The notes beneath the pieces are model-generated. The model was not told the DNA's origin. It saw nothing but the letters and a program-made list of their open reading frames with translations, and made no database searches. A DNA stretch of 64,000 nucleotides. Origin: Sarcocystis neurona. Its lineage: Eukaryota > Apicomplexa > Conoidasida > Eucoccidiorida > Sarcocystidae. How positions within the stretch are numbered: the first letter of the stretch is position 1; every line of letters starts with the position of its first letter. The stretch lies in the NCBI GenBank assembly GCA_000727475.1, contig KL647314.1:218304-282303 (forward strand), written 5' to 3'. Shown here piece after piece: positions 45,293-59,811 of this stretch. The position numbers were made by a program, and so were the translations under genes.

Positions 45293-47656
45293 GTAAAAAC
45301 CCCCGTACATCTTGTGTGCCGATATGGAAAAAGGTAATACCGCTTTCACACGAATTTTGCTTGCCTCCCAACAAAAAAGTTACAGAAGACGAGGCACGTC
45401 TTCCGTCCTCGTTTCTTGGGTTTTTCCTCCTCTGTTTTGATGTTGTCTCTTTCATGAAGTGTGCGCAATCCAGTAGTAAAGGTGTGTTAGACACGTGCAA
45501 CGATACACGACGCAGCAACCCGGGAGGAGTACAATTTGATTCCTGCAGCAGTTGGTCTGCAGCATTCCCCTTTGATTCTGGGAGTGGCGTACTGGTGAGA
45601 CGTGCATCTGCATATGCATAAGGAGTGCGTAGATGTAAGACATGAACTGTCAACGCGTGCGTGGAGGAACCCGCATGTTAATACGTACATATTACGTGAA
45701 TTACCAGTGTATCATTATGCGTGTATATTTGTATGTATCTGTATGTATATGTGTACTCATGTATGTACGTATCTGTCTATGTACATTAATATGTACATGT
45801 GTGTATATATCTAGATAAAGCTGGCTGTATATGTGTTCGCCGATGTGCGCGTCTACGCGCAGTAGAGTACGAACTCGCGTCCTTGAATGTGCGAGTTCAT
45901 GTGCGTGACCAGCCACGTTTCTACTTGAATGACGAGCGAAGAACCTGGCTGGCATCTACGCATAACCGTGTTGCCCTCACACTCCTTAATAACGACGTCA
46001 GCTACTTACGCATTTGTACTGGTGTATATATGTACACACACACACACACAACCACACACGTGGGAGCCGTTCACACGCTCTGAGCACGCGCGTGTCCTCT
46101 TGTCCACACAAACACACATATACGCACACAGCCAGACAAGTGTTCACATTCGAGCGTAAACTAACACCCACTACGTGCCTGGTGTCGCATACTGCTCTCC
46201 GGCGCGTGGGGAGATCTACGCGCGGATACACACACGCGTGGGGTGGGGAGAAGACGGCGTGAGCAGCGTGTCGTCGTTCGCAAAGACGAGGAGTCGTGCC
46301 GCCAAGTTGCCCTTCCGAAGCGCCTGGGCACTGGCAATGAAACCACCGGCACTCGCCTGCTTCACGGGGTCCTGAGATGATAAAGGCCGCAAGCGGCGTT
46401 TCACGTGGAGGATAGTGACACTATATTTTAGCAGTAAAGCCAAAAATGTTGCATGCAGCAGCTCCTCAAAAAACGCTCGGAGGAGACGCAGAGTCTCCCC
46501 GATTAAGCGCGTCTCGTTTTTCTCTCTCCGGTCGTGTGCACGAAAAGTAGCGACCACGCGGGCGTACATAACAGCGTGCGCGTACGCAGCTATGATGTGC
46601 GTATCGGTATACGTATCTTTGACGTGTGCCAGGACATGAATACCAGCAATGCAACAACCATTCCACACGCTTCCTCCACACGTAAATATACACAGGTACG
46701 TACATATATTAGATATATATGTGTGTTCACATATGTAATGTATCTCGACGTGTATGCCCGCAATGATACGCATGTATACATACAGTGAAACATCTACCTA
46801 TCCATGTACCTAGGCATATGTCTGCATATATATGTATATATGTATTTCTGTGTATATCCACGATAATACGCATACACATGTATATATATATATATATGCG
46901 CATGTATACAGCAAAACATCTACCTACCTATGTATCCACAGATACATGCATATATTTCTGTTCACAGTTATGTGAAGACGCACATAGGCGTACACATCGA
47001 AACGTAATCATAGACGTGCACGCGGATGAATGGAGACGGAGAGACACGCGCACGAGTTCATTTATGTAACGCCAAAAATTCTCCTCGTTGCGTCGTCGTC
47101 GTTCGCCTCCTCCTCTTCTGTCGACGTCTCTCGGACACCTGCACCGGCGAAACATCGCCCACGTGCGCGGGTACAAAAAATTTCCACCGGGCAGCTGCCG
47201 TACTTCTGCACTGAGCCGGAGAGGGCGCCAGGGATCAACTGGTCAGCAAGCCTTACCAGGACGCAAGGACGTCGGCTTAAATTCTGACTACTACTACTAC
47301 TGCTGCTGCTGCGTATAAATATCTTCTGCTGAAGAGAGGAGGAGAAGTGCAGTCGAAAAACGATGGCCTCCTCCTCACCTGCAAGCCTCTTACATATCCG
47401 TCCCAACAGCGTTCCACCGCCTACATAGATATATATGTGTGTGCAAGGGTTTCGGGCTCTGCAAGTATATAGGAAAAACGCCGCCCCTGGCCCATTTTCT
47501 TCTTCTTTTTCATATAGATATTGCACGGAAGCGCGGGCACGTAAACGCGTAGTGCTCGCATGCAGTAGCCGAAAAGAAATGTGAACCTACATATATATAT
47601 ATATATGCGTACACGTGTAGCTGCTGCTGCAATAGGCGGAGGCGCAGTCCTGCTGT
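45293..47656. other. intergenic region between convergent COQ8 and BDP1
   Basis: The 3' ends of the two identified genes face each other here. 45293-45620 is non-repetitive and is probably COQ8 3' untranslated sequence. 45700-46030 and 46700-46960 are TA/TG-rich; the latter holds two related units sharing aaacatctacct. 46216-46615 carries a candidate minus-strand exon (separate entry). Confidence 0.5.
46216..46615 (-). CDS. candidate terminal exon, unidentified product
   Basis: A minus-strand frame ends at a TAG near 46216 and has a normal, non-repetitive amino-acid composition from about 46615 downward. Features include a charged stretch (RAHDRREKNETRLIGETLR), a hydrophobic helix (EELLHATFLALLLKYSV), and a basic segment (HVKRRLRPL) followed by a mixed tail. 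Upstream of about 46620 it runs into microsatellite sequence, so an acceptor would lie in between; I cannot pick one confidently. The opposite strand also has short frames here. It lies just beyond the BDP1 stop on the same strand, so it could be a separate small gene or 3' untranslated sequence of BDP1. Confidence 0.3.
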
Positions 47657-48447
47657 TCAACCGAAAAGATCTAGAAGACTGAGAGCTTCCCCATCTGCGG
47701 CTAGTGGCTGCCCTGGTCCTCCAGCATCGCCCTGAGGTCCCTCCGCAGTGGCAGCAGCGAGGATGCCAGCTAGCGTGCCGCCTCCGCTGCTGTTGCACGC
47801 GCCGGGCAAAGTGAAGAGTTCTGGGTCCAGCGGACGCGCCGTCGACGGAGCCGCTGCAGCCGAAGAAAAGCAGCTACTCGCGCCGTGGCTCGCAGCGTCC
47901 GCTTGTGGAGGCGCGGCATCCGACAGAAGAGACAGAACCGACGGAATGTCAGAGAAAGCACCACCAGCAGCAGCAGAACTCCCGGCAGAAGGCGCCTCCC
48001 CGACGCGAAAATCCCCATCTCCCCGAAAACCCCCTGCCGCAGACCAACGCATCACACATATTCGCAATATATCCACGCAGAATTACACTTGCATGCGTTC
48101 ATGCATGTATACACATATATATATATATATGCACAGATATACAAGGAAGTACAGCAAGAGTGTCAAACTCGAAGCGGTATACATATATACACCTCTGTCT
48201 CTCGCTATACATATATACACATATATATTTTAGAACATACGTATATACTTATATACCTTACATATATATGTATATATAAATATGCACGTACGTATGTTTG
48301 TACGTAGAGTTGCATCCGCAAATACGCATCCGTACGTGGGCATACACACATACGTAATAATAAATGTAGTTCTATAAATACGCACATGTATTCATATATA
48401 TATATATATATGTACACGGTAAACGTCTGGACACGGTTGCCCAGAGG

Positions 48448-48494
<47 letters not shown>

Positions 48495-51400
48495 GACCTT
48501 TCCTAGGGCCCAGCGCGCTGCAGTGGCCAGTCTGCACGCACGCATCTGCTGCAATGTAATGCGACGCAGCCGTGTCTCCACGCCCCAATGGGCAGCATGC
48601 AGGAGGCATATAGAGGATATAGAAATCTTTGTATACAAGATATGTTCCTGCCTAGGAATTCAGACGTAGATATACACATACCAGTAAGTCCTACACCGTA
48701 GAGATATACATACAAGGAGTTCCTGCATGCAGATAAAAACGTAAATATATACAAAGGTGTGTGCGTGTGTGGTGAACCTGCGCCCCGTTAAGAAAAACAC
48801 GTGACACACAGATGCACCTACGTCCGCACGACTACGCGGCGCATGCAGCAACGCCAACATCTACATGCACTCATATATATATATATATATATATCGAGAT
48901 TACTGTATTTCTGAAGAGCCAATTCTAAGACACATACACATTTCATTTCAAACTGGACTTCTATAAATTCACTTTTCTTCGAGGTATACGTAGGTGCATG
49001 TGGATCCGTTTCTATCTGTGCGTGTGGGAGCATGCAGACACACGTATACGATAGCAGCAGCATGACGTGTTCAAGCAGCACTCACACACAACCCTGGACA
49101 ACACGTCTACGTGCCTGCGTCTGTAAATCTACTCTCTATCACCGTAGCAGTTGTACAGCTGCCCCAACTAATCCTTTCTAAGATATGTACATATACACGT
49201 ATATAGAGAAAGGAGAGACACAGACACAGGTATGTGAATATTACATACATATATACACATATATATATATATATACATGTATAGCAGCGGAGTAGCCACA
49301 TCGCCCCCCTGTGTGGATCCACTCTCTATTTCCTCAGCAGTCATATCATTGCCCCGACTAAGCCTTAAAGAACCCCTGTACACAACTATATATATATACA
49401 GACCCGAATTTGTAAGCATTTCCATGTCTGCGTGCGTGTATATATATATATATGTAAGCAGTGAAGCAGCCACAGATGCGTGTAAGCGGGTAGACAGGCG
49501 ACTCTTTGTGTATTCCTACGTAAACAACACAGCCAAGAGTACGTCTATAGACGTGGAAAAGGCGACGGCGGCTCCTGGTGGGATAGATGAGCGGCGCGCG
49601 GCTGCGTCGTGGTGATATACACAAAGCAGACTGCCGTGTTCTGGACTTACCAGTTGCTGCCGAGAAGTAGCTGTGCGGGTTTTGCAGCTGCTGTCGCTGC
49701 GGCGTTGCCTCTTCTTCATCTTCCGAGGAGGAGGAGTGCAGCGACCGAGCGTAGTGCTGCGCGGCGTCGATCTTCCCATGCAGCTGAACGGTGAAATAGA
49801 AGACGAAGAAACCGGGCAGCACGAACGAACGGGAACCGCGTCAACGCTGCCAAGAGACACGGCCACTACTCCTCTTCACCCCGCGCACCGGTAGATAATT
49901 TTAGTTCGATACGCACATATAAAGAGTATGGCGTGTAGACCAAGCGGCACAGACAGCAACCGTCCACAGACAGATATGCGCAAGGCAGAGATGGAGAATC
50001 GACCGACGACGGAAGATCCATTGCCTTCTGCGCAGCAAAGCAAAAACTACGACTCTCACGTACGGACTTGCGCGCGCGATACACCATATAACGGAAAGTC
50101 TCACACATATATGCAATCACACACGTATATGTGGAAAAGGCGATGGCAGCTCCTCGCGCGAGGAATCCACCGACCAGCAAAGGTCGACGAAGAAGGTTTA
50201 CGTGTCTCCAGCTGCGCACGCACCGTGCACGTAGGTGTACATGCGAGCGTAACGGGCCCTCTGCCTGCTCCTGGTCTTCCCCGAGATTCTGAGGCACGAA
50301 GAAAACGAAGAAGACGACTGCCTTTTGGCCCCCACCCCCCCTCCTCTCCCCCCCTTTCGACGAAGAAATCTCTTCTGCATGCCGTCACTTCCCTCAGACT
50401 GCCCTCTCTGCATGCGTTTGCTTCGTGCTGGAGGAGAAACTCGTGCACACGCAGCGGCGCAGGGACTCTGGTGGAATTCAGTGAGAAAACGGAGTGTCCA
50501 CCACCTCACGAGAAATTCTTCTGCCCGAAAAGTTGTGTCACTTCCTCCTCCCTCCGCCTCCGCTCTCGTTCACGCGCTTAACGTTGAAATGAACAAGCGG
50601 TCGCACAGCCATCCATGAGAAGGCTACTTCTGTATGAACATTTGTATGTCCCTCTACACACAAGCACACAGTACTTCTGCAGATAACATACACATATATA
50701 TTCACGCGTCTCCGATACACTAATGTATGAATGGATGAGAAATATATGGAAGTAAGTGCAACGTGCAGACACGTAGACGCGCGGACGCGGGAAAGATGAA
50801 AGTGAAGTACTTGTAGAGGCAAATAAAGGGACACATGTATGAAGATCCTATTCATATGTATGCCACATATGGATGTGGAGGTCCCCCTGCGGAAAATAGG
50901 CCTGTAAACGAGCGGCAGAAATAGGTGTTGTTCCCCTGCAACAACGCCTCTGTGATCAATTCGCGAGCGTAGGAGAAGACCAGTAAAGATGACTACGTGT
51001 GCTGCTTTGTATGATACATATAAATATTACACATCTGTGTTTAGATTTCGTTTTGTAGACATGGATGACTTCTATCTTAGTTTAGAGTAACGCACACTCA
51101 TATACACATGACGCTGCTCGGCATTTCTTTACGTCCACGTACATATTTATATATCCCTGAAGCACTCCCATTTATGCATATATACATATATATACATATA
51201 TACATGTGCGTGCATGTACGTATTATATGCATATACATATATATATATATACACATGTATAATGGAGATAGGGGACGAGCACAAAGAGAGACCGAATCAT
51301 GCCAAAGACAACGGCGGAGAGCAAGAGAAAGACAGAAGTCGAGAGGACGAAAGGGAGATACCTACCCCTTCATAGGCGTCGACGGTCAGCTGACGCCTGC

Positions 51401-54400
51401 GCCGTAGTGCGGCTTCGACCTGCAAACCACAACAGACGAGAAAGAGACGAAAGCTCCGGAGCAGCCGCTGCCAGATGGAGGCAGCAGGAGCGGGCAGTGG
51501 GCGGGAGCAAGGCACAGCAAGAAGCACGACGAGCACCAGCAGCAGCCCGCAGAACACACACCAGCAGCTAGCAGCAGCAGTAGCAGCTAAATAGTAACAG
51601 AAGCGAAAACGAAGAAGCAGCAGCAGCAGCTAACAAGAGCAGCAGCAAAAGAGACGAAGCAACAGCCGCAGCGAGAGAGCCCCAGCAGCCGTAGCAAGAC
51701 TGCCCCAGCAGCCTCAGCAAGACAGCCCTGGCAGCGGCTCGAAAAAAAGCTCAGACGAGCCACTGGGACAGAAACAGCAACAGCAGCAGCCTCCGTCTGT
51801 GTGCGTCACTCGTAAGAACGCGTAGACAGAGGAAGAAATACAGCGGAGCCGCACCGCGCCGCGATCAACAACAGCAGCCACTGGGTGAACAACAGTAGCG
51901 ACGTCTATCCACGGAGACGCAGCCTAAACATCTAAAAAACCTGCGCAATATCCACGTCCTACACGCAGTCGCATAGACACACCCCATCCTCCCCAGCACA
52001 CACGAATATATATATATATATATATATATATGAAAATATGTGTACACCACCGGCGCATGCATAGGTGCGGGTGCCCTGCGGTAAAGAGGAACAAATTAGA
52101 GACACAGAAGACACCACCTGGAGAGACGGCGGCGAGGACGGGGATCGTTACAAAGCGAGAGAACCTGTGGAGGGGAATATATACAGAGAAGCACACGATA
52201 AAGAGGCGTGCAGGCATGCATATATCTACAGGGAGAGACGCGAGACTTCCGCGTCCGAACAGAGACACACAGCGAAGAAGGGCAGAAGACGGAAGCAAAA
52301 AGTCAGCACCTTCTCTGGACATTTTCGTTCCTCGATTTTTAACTTCACTTTCAGCTGGCGGTCGCTGACGTGCGGCAGCAGGGTGCGCACCAGCAGCAGG
52401 TCCGTCCCGTACTGCTCCAGCGCAGCATAAAACCTGTCGACAAACGCAGGCGGGGAAGCAAGGAGGAGTGTCTACACGTATGCACGCAGTGTAGGCCCCT
52501 ACGCACATCGATACACGTAGACATACACATAGTGTCATCAAAATATCAGTACAAACACATACACATACATTTATCTGCAGTTAATCTACACCACATATAC
52601 ATATATGTATCTGTAGTTAACCTACACTTATATATATATGTATATGGACATGTGTTGTATCGAGGTAGAGAAGGCACTCGCATAGTAGTCTAACTTCGAC
52701 ACCTGCTTATCTATTGGTCTGCACACACACACACACACACGAAAACCAACAAAAATGGCACCAGCGCCGGGTCATCATGTGGCCAAGTGTATGTACACAC
52801 GACAAAAGACATAGGCGTTCACGTTATATAATCATACACTTGATGTGTACATGAGTGTATATACACTCGCGAAGCACTTATCCGTTTGTATACATATACA
52901 TATATATATATATATGTACAGGAAATGATACTTGTCGCTCTCCTTCTTTCGACGGACGTGTATATATATATACATATATATAGAGAGAGACAGAAAGACT
53001 GACGCGTGAATATATACATATATATATACATATGTATATATGTGTATATGGGTGTCAGTACATGTATACACGCCCAGACGCATATGAAGCGCATTTGGTG
53101 TTTGTATATACCGAAAGAAGAATTCCTGGAGGTCGAAAAATGTACACAAATACACGTGTACGTACAAGTATGTAATATAAGTGAGGAGAGACAGGGAAGC
53201 GTCTGTCTCTGCAGTTCTGACGTGCGCATGATGCAGGGAAGTCTACTCACTAGAAAAGTACAGTGCCTTCGTCAGCACGCGCAAATACACATACATTCAT
53301 ATACATCTATACAGACAGAAAAACATACGTACATATCCATGCATATATATATATTTATGTGCATGTATCCACCATAGCTACGGATAATTCAATAGATGGA
53401 TGCGGTTGTACCGACCCGGGCAAATCGACTTGAATATACGACTGCGCTTCTGGTACGCAAACGTGAAGAAAAAATTCCTCCTTTTCGCGCCTTCTTCTAC
53501 AGGCACAGCAGCAGATGAACACAACACCACCCCCCCCCCCCCCGCGTTCTTCTGGCGCCTTTACGGGATCTGCTACTGTGGCTCTCGCTTCACTAATAAC
53601 CACGTAGACTCTGTAATGCATGCGCGCCCTGCAGAAACCGAGGAAACGCATAGACAGATGCAAAAACGATTGAATCGCGGTCTACTCGTACACAGTGTGT
53701 CAGCAGCAACAGAGCTACCGTGGAAAAGACCGGCGACAGAGAGACAGCAAATGCGCGCGCGTGCGAGAGAGGAAAAGCGAAAACCAGATACACAGAGGAA
53801 CACTTTCGTCCGCGTTGTGCAACGACAGCAGCAGCCGGAGGAGGAGAGAGACAGCAGGAAGAGGAAGGGCGGCAGCAGCAGTAGCAGCAGGTCAACAGGA
53901 AGAGCAGCAGCAGGGGGAGAGGAGAGTAACAGCAGCAGCAGGTGGGGAACGGCGGCAGCAGGAGGGAAACACCAGCAGCACGAAGAAGAGCAGCAGCAGC
54001 AGGAAGCAGAAGAACAGCAGCCGCAAGAAGGAGAAGACCTGCAGGAAGACGAAGAACAGCGGCAGCAGCAGGAAGCCGAAGAACAGCAGCCGCAAGAAGG
54101 AGAAGACCTGCAGGAACACGAAGGAGAGCAGCAGCAGGTGGCCTACGTGCTGGTTTCCTGCGGCGTCCACCTCCTTCCTTTGGTGCGTTTGTATGCGTCG
54201 TGATACGGGGGGAGCGCCAGAGCCCGGGTGCCGCTGCCTGCTGCTTCCTCTTCGATAACGAGGCGACGACCTCCTCCTCGCCAGCAGACGCATGCCGCTC
54301 CTCCTCCTCCTCCACCAGCGTCGAACAAACCAAAACTTGCGCCGCACCTGTCAACACACGCAATAGCAGCAGCCGCATCCCACACACGCGCGTCGCGGCT

Positions 54401-57400
54401 GCAGCAGGAAATACACCAGCCGGAGCTGCTGCTGCTGCATGAGTCGCGCCAGCAGCAGCAAAGACCGCAGCAGCAGGAATAGCAGCAGCAGGAACGGCAG
54501 CAGCACCCGACGGGCACGCACACACAAAAACCGTTGCAGCAGCGCCAGGCACTCACGCCGCAGCAGGGCTGGAGAGTCACCACACGCGCAGCAGCCGCAG
54601 CAGCACCACAGAACTGAGCAGAGCCGCACGAGCAACACAGAGCAGCAACCGTCGCAGCCCAGCGACTCATGCGCACGCAGACAGCATAAAGAGGCAGTGC
54701 CCGTAGGACTGCGTCGAAAAAATGGCTCGGTACAGGGCCACTCCACAGCAGCTCTCACCGCATTAAGAAACACATACTGCGCGCCACTATTCCTTCTGCT
54801 CAAATACGCGCTCACACAGCAGCAGCGCACGTTACTCTCCTCTCACACATATACACATACATATGTACGTATATATAGCCACATATTCTAAATGGTTATC
54901 TCCATATCCGTACATAGATTAGATGAACGTATATATACATGTTCATATATACATATATTATACATAAATATGTATACGTATAGGTACATGCGAAGGACCT
55001 ACCACACAGACAGACAGACATACAAAACACGTCCTGTGCCTTCTTTACACGCGTATACACGTATGTGTGTAGAGATATTCACGCAGAAGCAGATACAGGG
55101 GCAGACGCAAATGTACGCGTGCTACATACACACACGCATACACAATACATATACAGATAGATATACGTACGTATATTTATATATATATATATATGCTTAC
55201 ACACAGATGTGGGGCTGCTCAGCGTCGTCTGCGGTGCCGGGGGCTGCGTCAGCAATAACCAGCTTCCCATCGGCATCAAGACGAAGAGGCGCCGCAGTCG
55301 CTGTCCCTCCTCCTGCTCCTCCGCCTCTGGCTGTTGCTGCTGCTCCACCGCTGCTGCTCCGGCTGCCTATCGGTTCGAACAGTGCAGCCAGCTCCCCTCC
55401 CGCAACCGTTGCAGCGGCTGCTCGATGACCAGGCAGCAGTCTGCTGCTGCCGTAGCTGCGCTCCTGGACGTGCTGCTGCTGCTGAGCAGAGCCTCCTCCT
55501 CCGCCTGCTGCTGTTCCCGGCCCCGACAGCAACAGCGACAGCACGTCCTCGCTGTCTCCTCCTCCTCCTTCTCCGCCTGCTGCTGCAGCTTCCCCGCCTC
55601 CACCGCCTCCTCCCGCTGCTGCTGAAACCAGCTCTTCTTCCTTATTTTCTTCATTCAGTTTCGCGTAAAGCGCGAATGCGTCTGCGTCCTGCAAAGAAGA
55701 GTAATATGCGGCAGCAGCAGCAGCAGCCGCAGTCATATGCAAACATGGAATAACAACAGCAATAGCAGCAGCACCACGAGGGCACCACAGAGAACAGCAC
55801 GAGCTGCGCAGTAAAGTCGTGTCTCCACGCAACAGCAACAGCAGCCATAGGCAAGACCACCGGCCGCGCAGTAGCGACAACAGCAGAGGATATCTCGGCG
55901 GCAGCCGACGCAAGGGTGGCGGAGGAGGGAGCAGCGCACCTGCTGCCCAGCAGCTGCAGCAGTGGTTGTAGCTACACACTACCGTCTGACTCGAGGTCAA
56001 CTCAGCAGCAGCAGCTGCGCGAAGCAGGACGTCACGCAGCAGCACCGACGCAACACGAATCACGCCACCAGCCGCAACAAAGACGCAACGGCAGCAGCTG
56101 ATGCGACGAACAGACAGCAGCTCTCTTGCATAGATACACGGAAATATTAGACGCATACACACGCAGGCAGATACAGGGCAAGTCCTGGATATACGTAGCG
56201 AGATACAGGCAACATTGTAGACAGTCAACGTCCATACAAAAAGACGTATGCCCACGGACGCATCCATCGAGAACATGGGCTACACACCTGCGTACGTATA
56301 CGTTTATATATATATATATATATACAGACACGTACAGACATATATATATATATATATGTCAAGCATATGTATACACATGGAGAGAAAGTAAACAAAGATA
56401 AATAGACAAAAGACAGCAATTTTTGAACAGCCTTCTTGGTATGCTTACGGCAGAAGCGGCACTCGACGCGGTGGCAGCGTCCTGCTGCTGTCCCGCTGCT
56501 GCTGCGGCTCCGTGGTCTCTTGCTGTTGCTGCTGTGCGCCGGCGCTCTCGTTCTGCCGCCGCAGCCCCTGGTGCTGCAGCGGCTGCGATTCGTCGAGGTC
56601 TGTGCCGAATAACTAAATCCCACAGCGTCACTGGCTCTGCAGCGCGCAGCACCCAGCAGCAAACACAAGCTGGACTCCTGGCTGCAGTGGTAGCAGCAGC
56701 AGCAAAGACAAACTGCTGCAACAACAGCACCAGCAGCACCGACGTCGCAAGGCCTAAAGCTTTAGCAGCAGCAGCAGCGGTGCTAGCAAGGGGGCGTGCA
56801 CGTACCAAAGAGGCAAGAGCAAGCAGGCGCCTGTGTGCTGCCAGAGCAATCCGGCTGAAGCAGCAGCCGCACGCTGTGTATATCGGTCGCAGCAGCAGCA
56901 CCACTAATGCAGCAGCAACAGCAAGGCGTGAAGAAGAAGAGACACGAGAAAGCGAAGGAGACGTAACGGCAGCAACCGTGGAGCAAGAAAGGCAACAGCA
57001 GCACTAGCAGCAAAAAGCGGCGGTTGAACCAGCATCAGCAGCACGGCAACACCTAAGGGAAGGACAAGGCTACCAGGTGCCCGTGGGTGTAGACTGCCTG
57101 TTAGCAGTCGCTGTGTGAACATCCACCAGAAGTAAGACAGCTCTGCACGCGAGCTACTGCAGGGAAGGTATCTCTGTGTCTCCTCTATACCTCTCTCTGT
57201 CCACATATTTACTGTGCATGCAGTGAGCAGCAGCTGCAAAGCAAACGGAAGAGCAATACCAGCAGCCAAGCAGCACAGCAGCAGGACGTGCGCAGCAGCA
57301 GCAGCGAAGCCCCCAGCAGCAGTCAAACCACCATCACCCACGTCTTTCTTCTTCTCCCCCCTGCGAGAGACGCACGCAGCGCCAAGCGGCTCTACGCGAA

Positions 57401-59811
57401 GAAAAGCAGAGGGGTACACACACCTGCATATACGAGTACGTGTGTACACGGCGACTCACATATACACATGCACAGAATCCTTCCCAGACGCTCTACAAAT
57501 AGACGTGGCACGTGCACGAAAATCCACGCATACATGCGCACCCACTTGACGTCTCCATTCATAAATGTATATATGCACATATATATATGTGTACACATGT
57601 ATATGTGTACAAGACGCGTTAGATATGAACTATAGAGAAGAAAGAGGATACATAGGACACGGTGCCGGTCATGGAAGTCCCGCGTTCCCTTACTTTCTTC
57701 CTTTACTGACGGCAACGCGTTACACGCGGCAGCCTGCCCAACAGCCACCACGTCTTCTCGTGTGCGTGCTGCGCGACGCCTTCTCGTCTCGTCTCCGTCT
57801 CTCCGGCGCCCGCGCCTCCCACTGCTGTTGTTGCTCCTGGTGGTGCGCCGGCTGGTGCGCCTCCCTGCCATCTCGCCGCTGCTGCTGCCTCTCGACGCTG
57901 CCGGACTGACGCGGCTGCTTCCACTCCCCACAGCAGCAGTACCCCCTTCGGCGCCCAGCCCACCGTCACCTTCGCTGTCGCGTGTGTCACCGCCCACGCC
58001 TGCTGCTGCAGCCTCCTCTGCTGCTGTGTCGTTTCTCCCTGCCGTTCTCCTTCCTGCAGCTGCGCCTTCTCGTGCTCCAGCGCCTGCTGCTGCTCTCGCT
58101 CGCCTTTTCTCTCCCGGTAGCGTTGCTGTTTTCGTTGAATGCATGCTCGCACTGGCGACGCGCTGCTGCTGCTGCTGCAGACGGCTGCTGGAGTGTTGCT
58201 CGGACGTGTGGGGAGGGTCCCCTTTCTGACGCTCGTCAGCGGTTTCACACGTCTCCTGCTGCGGCAAGTGCTGCTGCTGCTTGCTGCTGCTGTTGCCCCA
58301 CGTGCTGTCATACTTGTTGCTCTTGCCCGTCCTCCTCCTCCTTCGCGTCTTCTTCTTCTGGTGCAGCTGGTGACTGCGTGGAGAGAAGTCCTCATCGCTG
58401 CTGCTGCTGCTCGCAGCCCTGCTACTAATGCTGCTTCTCTCATCGTCCTCTCCTGCCCCTGTCTCGTCTGGCCCTGTGGAAAAACGTGTGCAGGTTCCGC
58501 TGCTGTTTACCTTGCTGCGCTTCCGTCTCGACCTTCCGCTGCCACCGGCCAACCCGCCTTCTGCATCACCGCCCTCTCTTCCTGCTGCTGCACCTTCTTC
58601 CCCAACAGTGGCAGCTGCGGTTGCCTCGTTCGCTACCCCCTCCACCCCACAAGCCGCATCACGGCTGCCTGCGCTGCCAGCTGAAGACCCAGCAGCGGCA
58701 GGAGACAGCGCAGCAGCAGCAGCAACAGTAAGAGAGGGCGCAGCAGCAACAGCAAGAGAGGGCACAGCAGCGGCCGCGCCCGCAGCGGGTGGACGCACAT
58801 CCGCAGAAAGAAGCGCAGACGCAGGCACACCAGACGCAGTCGCAGCAGAAGGAGGTACGGAAGAGCTCGACGCAAGGACAGGAACACGACAAGAGTGAGG
58901 AGGAGGAAGAGCAGACGCTGCACCAGAGGAAGCAGCAGGAGATGTCGAAGGGGCAGCAGGACAGATACGCTCATGAGCAGTAGCAGGTGGAACCGCAGCC
59001 GCACGTGGCGCAAGAGCAGCAGCCACAGCTGGGGTAGGACCGCCAGCAGCTGGAGCAGCAGCAGAGTTAGCTGGAGCAGGCAACGGGGGAGGGATCGCCA
59101 GAACAGCGGCAACAGCAGGTGCAAGACCGACGGCCGAACTGGTATCACCAGCGGGTCCCACCAAACGTGAAGCAGCAGCGGAGACGATCGATGTGGCTGC
59201 CCGGTCGGTAGAAAACGCTTGTCTCCCAAGAGCTGCTTCTTCTGCCAGCAGCTGCTGGTTCATTCTTGTGAATTCACTCTGCGAGCCGCACGTCGCCTGC
59301 TTCTCCGCCTGTGCAGGAAGAGAAGCGGATGCAGCTGCGGGTCCTGCTGCCGTCTCTCCCGCTGCAGCCTCCTCCAAGCTTTCACACGCCTTTCTCCTGT
59401 CCTCCTGCTGCAGCTGCACCTTGCTCGCTTGCTGCTGTTCCTCCTGCTCTGTCAGCGCTACAGTTCTTCCGTCTGCCTCGCTGCCGTCCCCATGGACTAA
59501 AATCTTCTCCTTCTCTCTTTCTTCCGCTCTGCTGCTGCACACAGCGCTGCCACCGCCTCCCAGGGTGCTGTCTTCCCTGCGACGGCTGCTCGAAAAAACG
59601 CCTGTGTCTTCTCCTGAGTCCGCATGACGACTGGGTGCTGCGCCTCCCCGTACCTCCTCCTTCTGTTCGCCTTCTTGCCAGTCTTCTCCCTGCAGCTTTT
59701 TGTCCTGCTCCTTGCTTTCTCCTGCTCTGCTGCAGTCCTGTCCTTCCTCTTGCTCTTCTTCATCGCTGAGCTCCAAAATCAGTCCCTCGCCGTCGTCGTC
59801 TCCTTCTGCGT
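47657..59811 (-). CDS. BDP1: transcription factor TFIIIB subunit BDP1 (B'')
   Basis: BDP1 joins TBP and BRF in TFIIIB, which places RNA polymerase III on tRNA, 5S and other small RNA genes. Minus-strand exons, phase-matched: 59811-57707, 56634-56449, 55688-55201, 54347-54147, 52433-52310, 51419-51366, 49783-49651, 48033-47657 (TGA). They give about 1,222 residues without any 5' exon. Landmarks: a Ser/Ala-rich first exon with an acidic start; VTLWDLVIRHRPRR, like the conserved BDP1 D-L-I segment; LRLDADGKLVIAD, like its G-P-D-G-x-I-V/L segment; then the SANT/Myb domain, KRTKGRRWTPQETS | TFYAALEQYGTDLLLV and HVSDRQLKVKLKIEER, split after TS by a 1.7-kb intron; then VEAALRRRRQLTVDAYEG. The C-terminus is Ser/acidic, then Ala/Gly-rich, ending SLLDLFG. 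The SANT exon pair is decisive; the first exon and the junction after 51366 are the least certain. The 5' end may continue into the block at 60567-63146. Confidence 0.85.
48450..48490. repeat. longest uninterrupted (TA)n island
   Basis: About 41 bases of pure TA dinucleotide downstream of the last BDP1 intron junctions (inside intron 49650-48034). It is one of dozens of shorter islands across the window. Confidence 0.9.
49130..49480. repeat. diverged ~190-bp tandem duplication in a BDP1 intron
   Basis: Two related units, starting near 49130 and 49319, share actctctat, a gcccc-actaa block, a TA island and a gtagcagcgg/gcagtgaagcagccaca block. Confidence 0.6.
52434..54146 (-). other. BDP1: BDP1 intron splitting the SANT domain, with C14 run
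   Basis: Donor agcac|gtaggc (minus strand), acceptor tcgacag|GTTT. It holds CAG-rich sequence near the donor (53830-54140 on the plus strand), a run of 14 C at 53530-53543, and TA islands at 52890-53060. The Gln/Glu-rich plus-strand frames here are repeat shadow. Confidence 0.75.

Noticed and set aside
53593..54552. Alternative minus-strand reading of the BDP1 SANT exon (VLVCSTLVEEEEERHAS then SKRKQQAAAPGL)
   Set aside because: It looks protein-like, but its frame misses the SANT peptide; the frame used keeps RRWTPQETS and matches phase on both sides.
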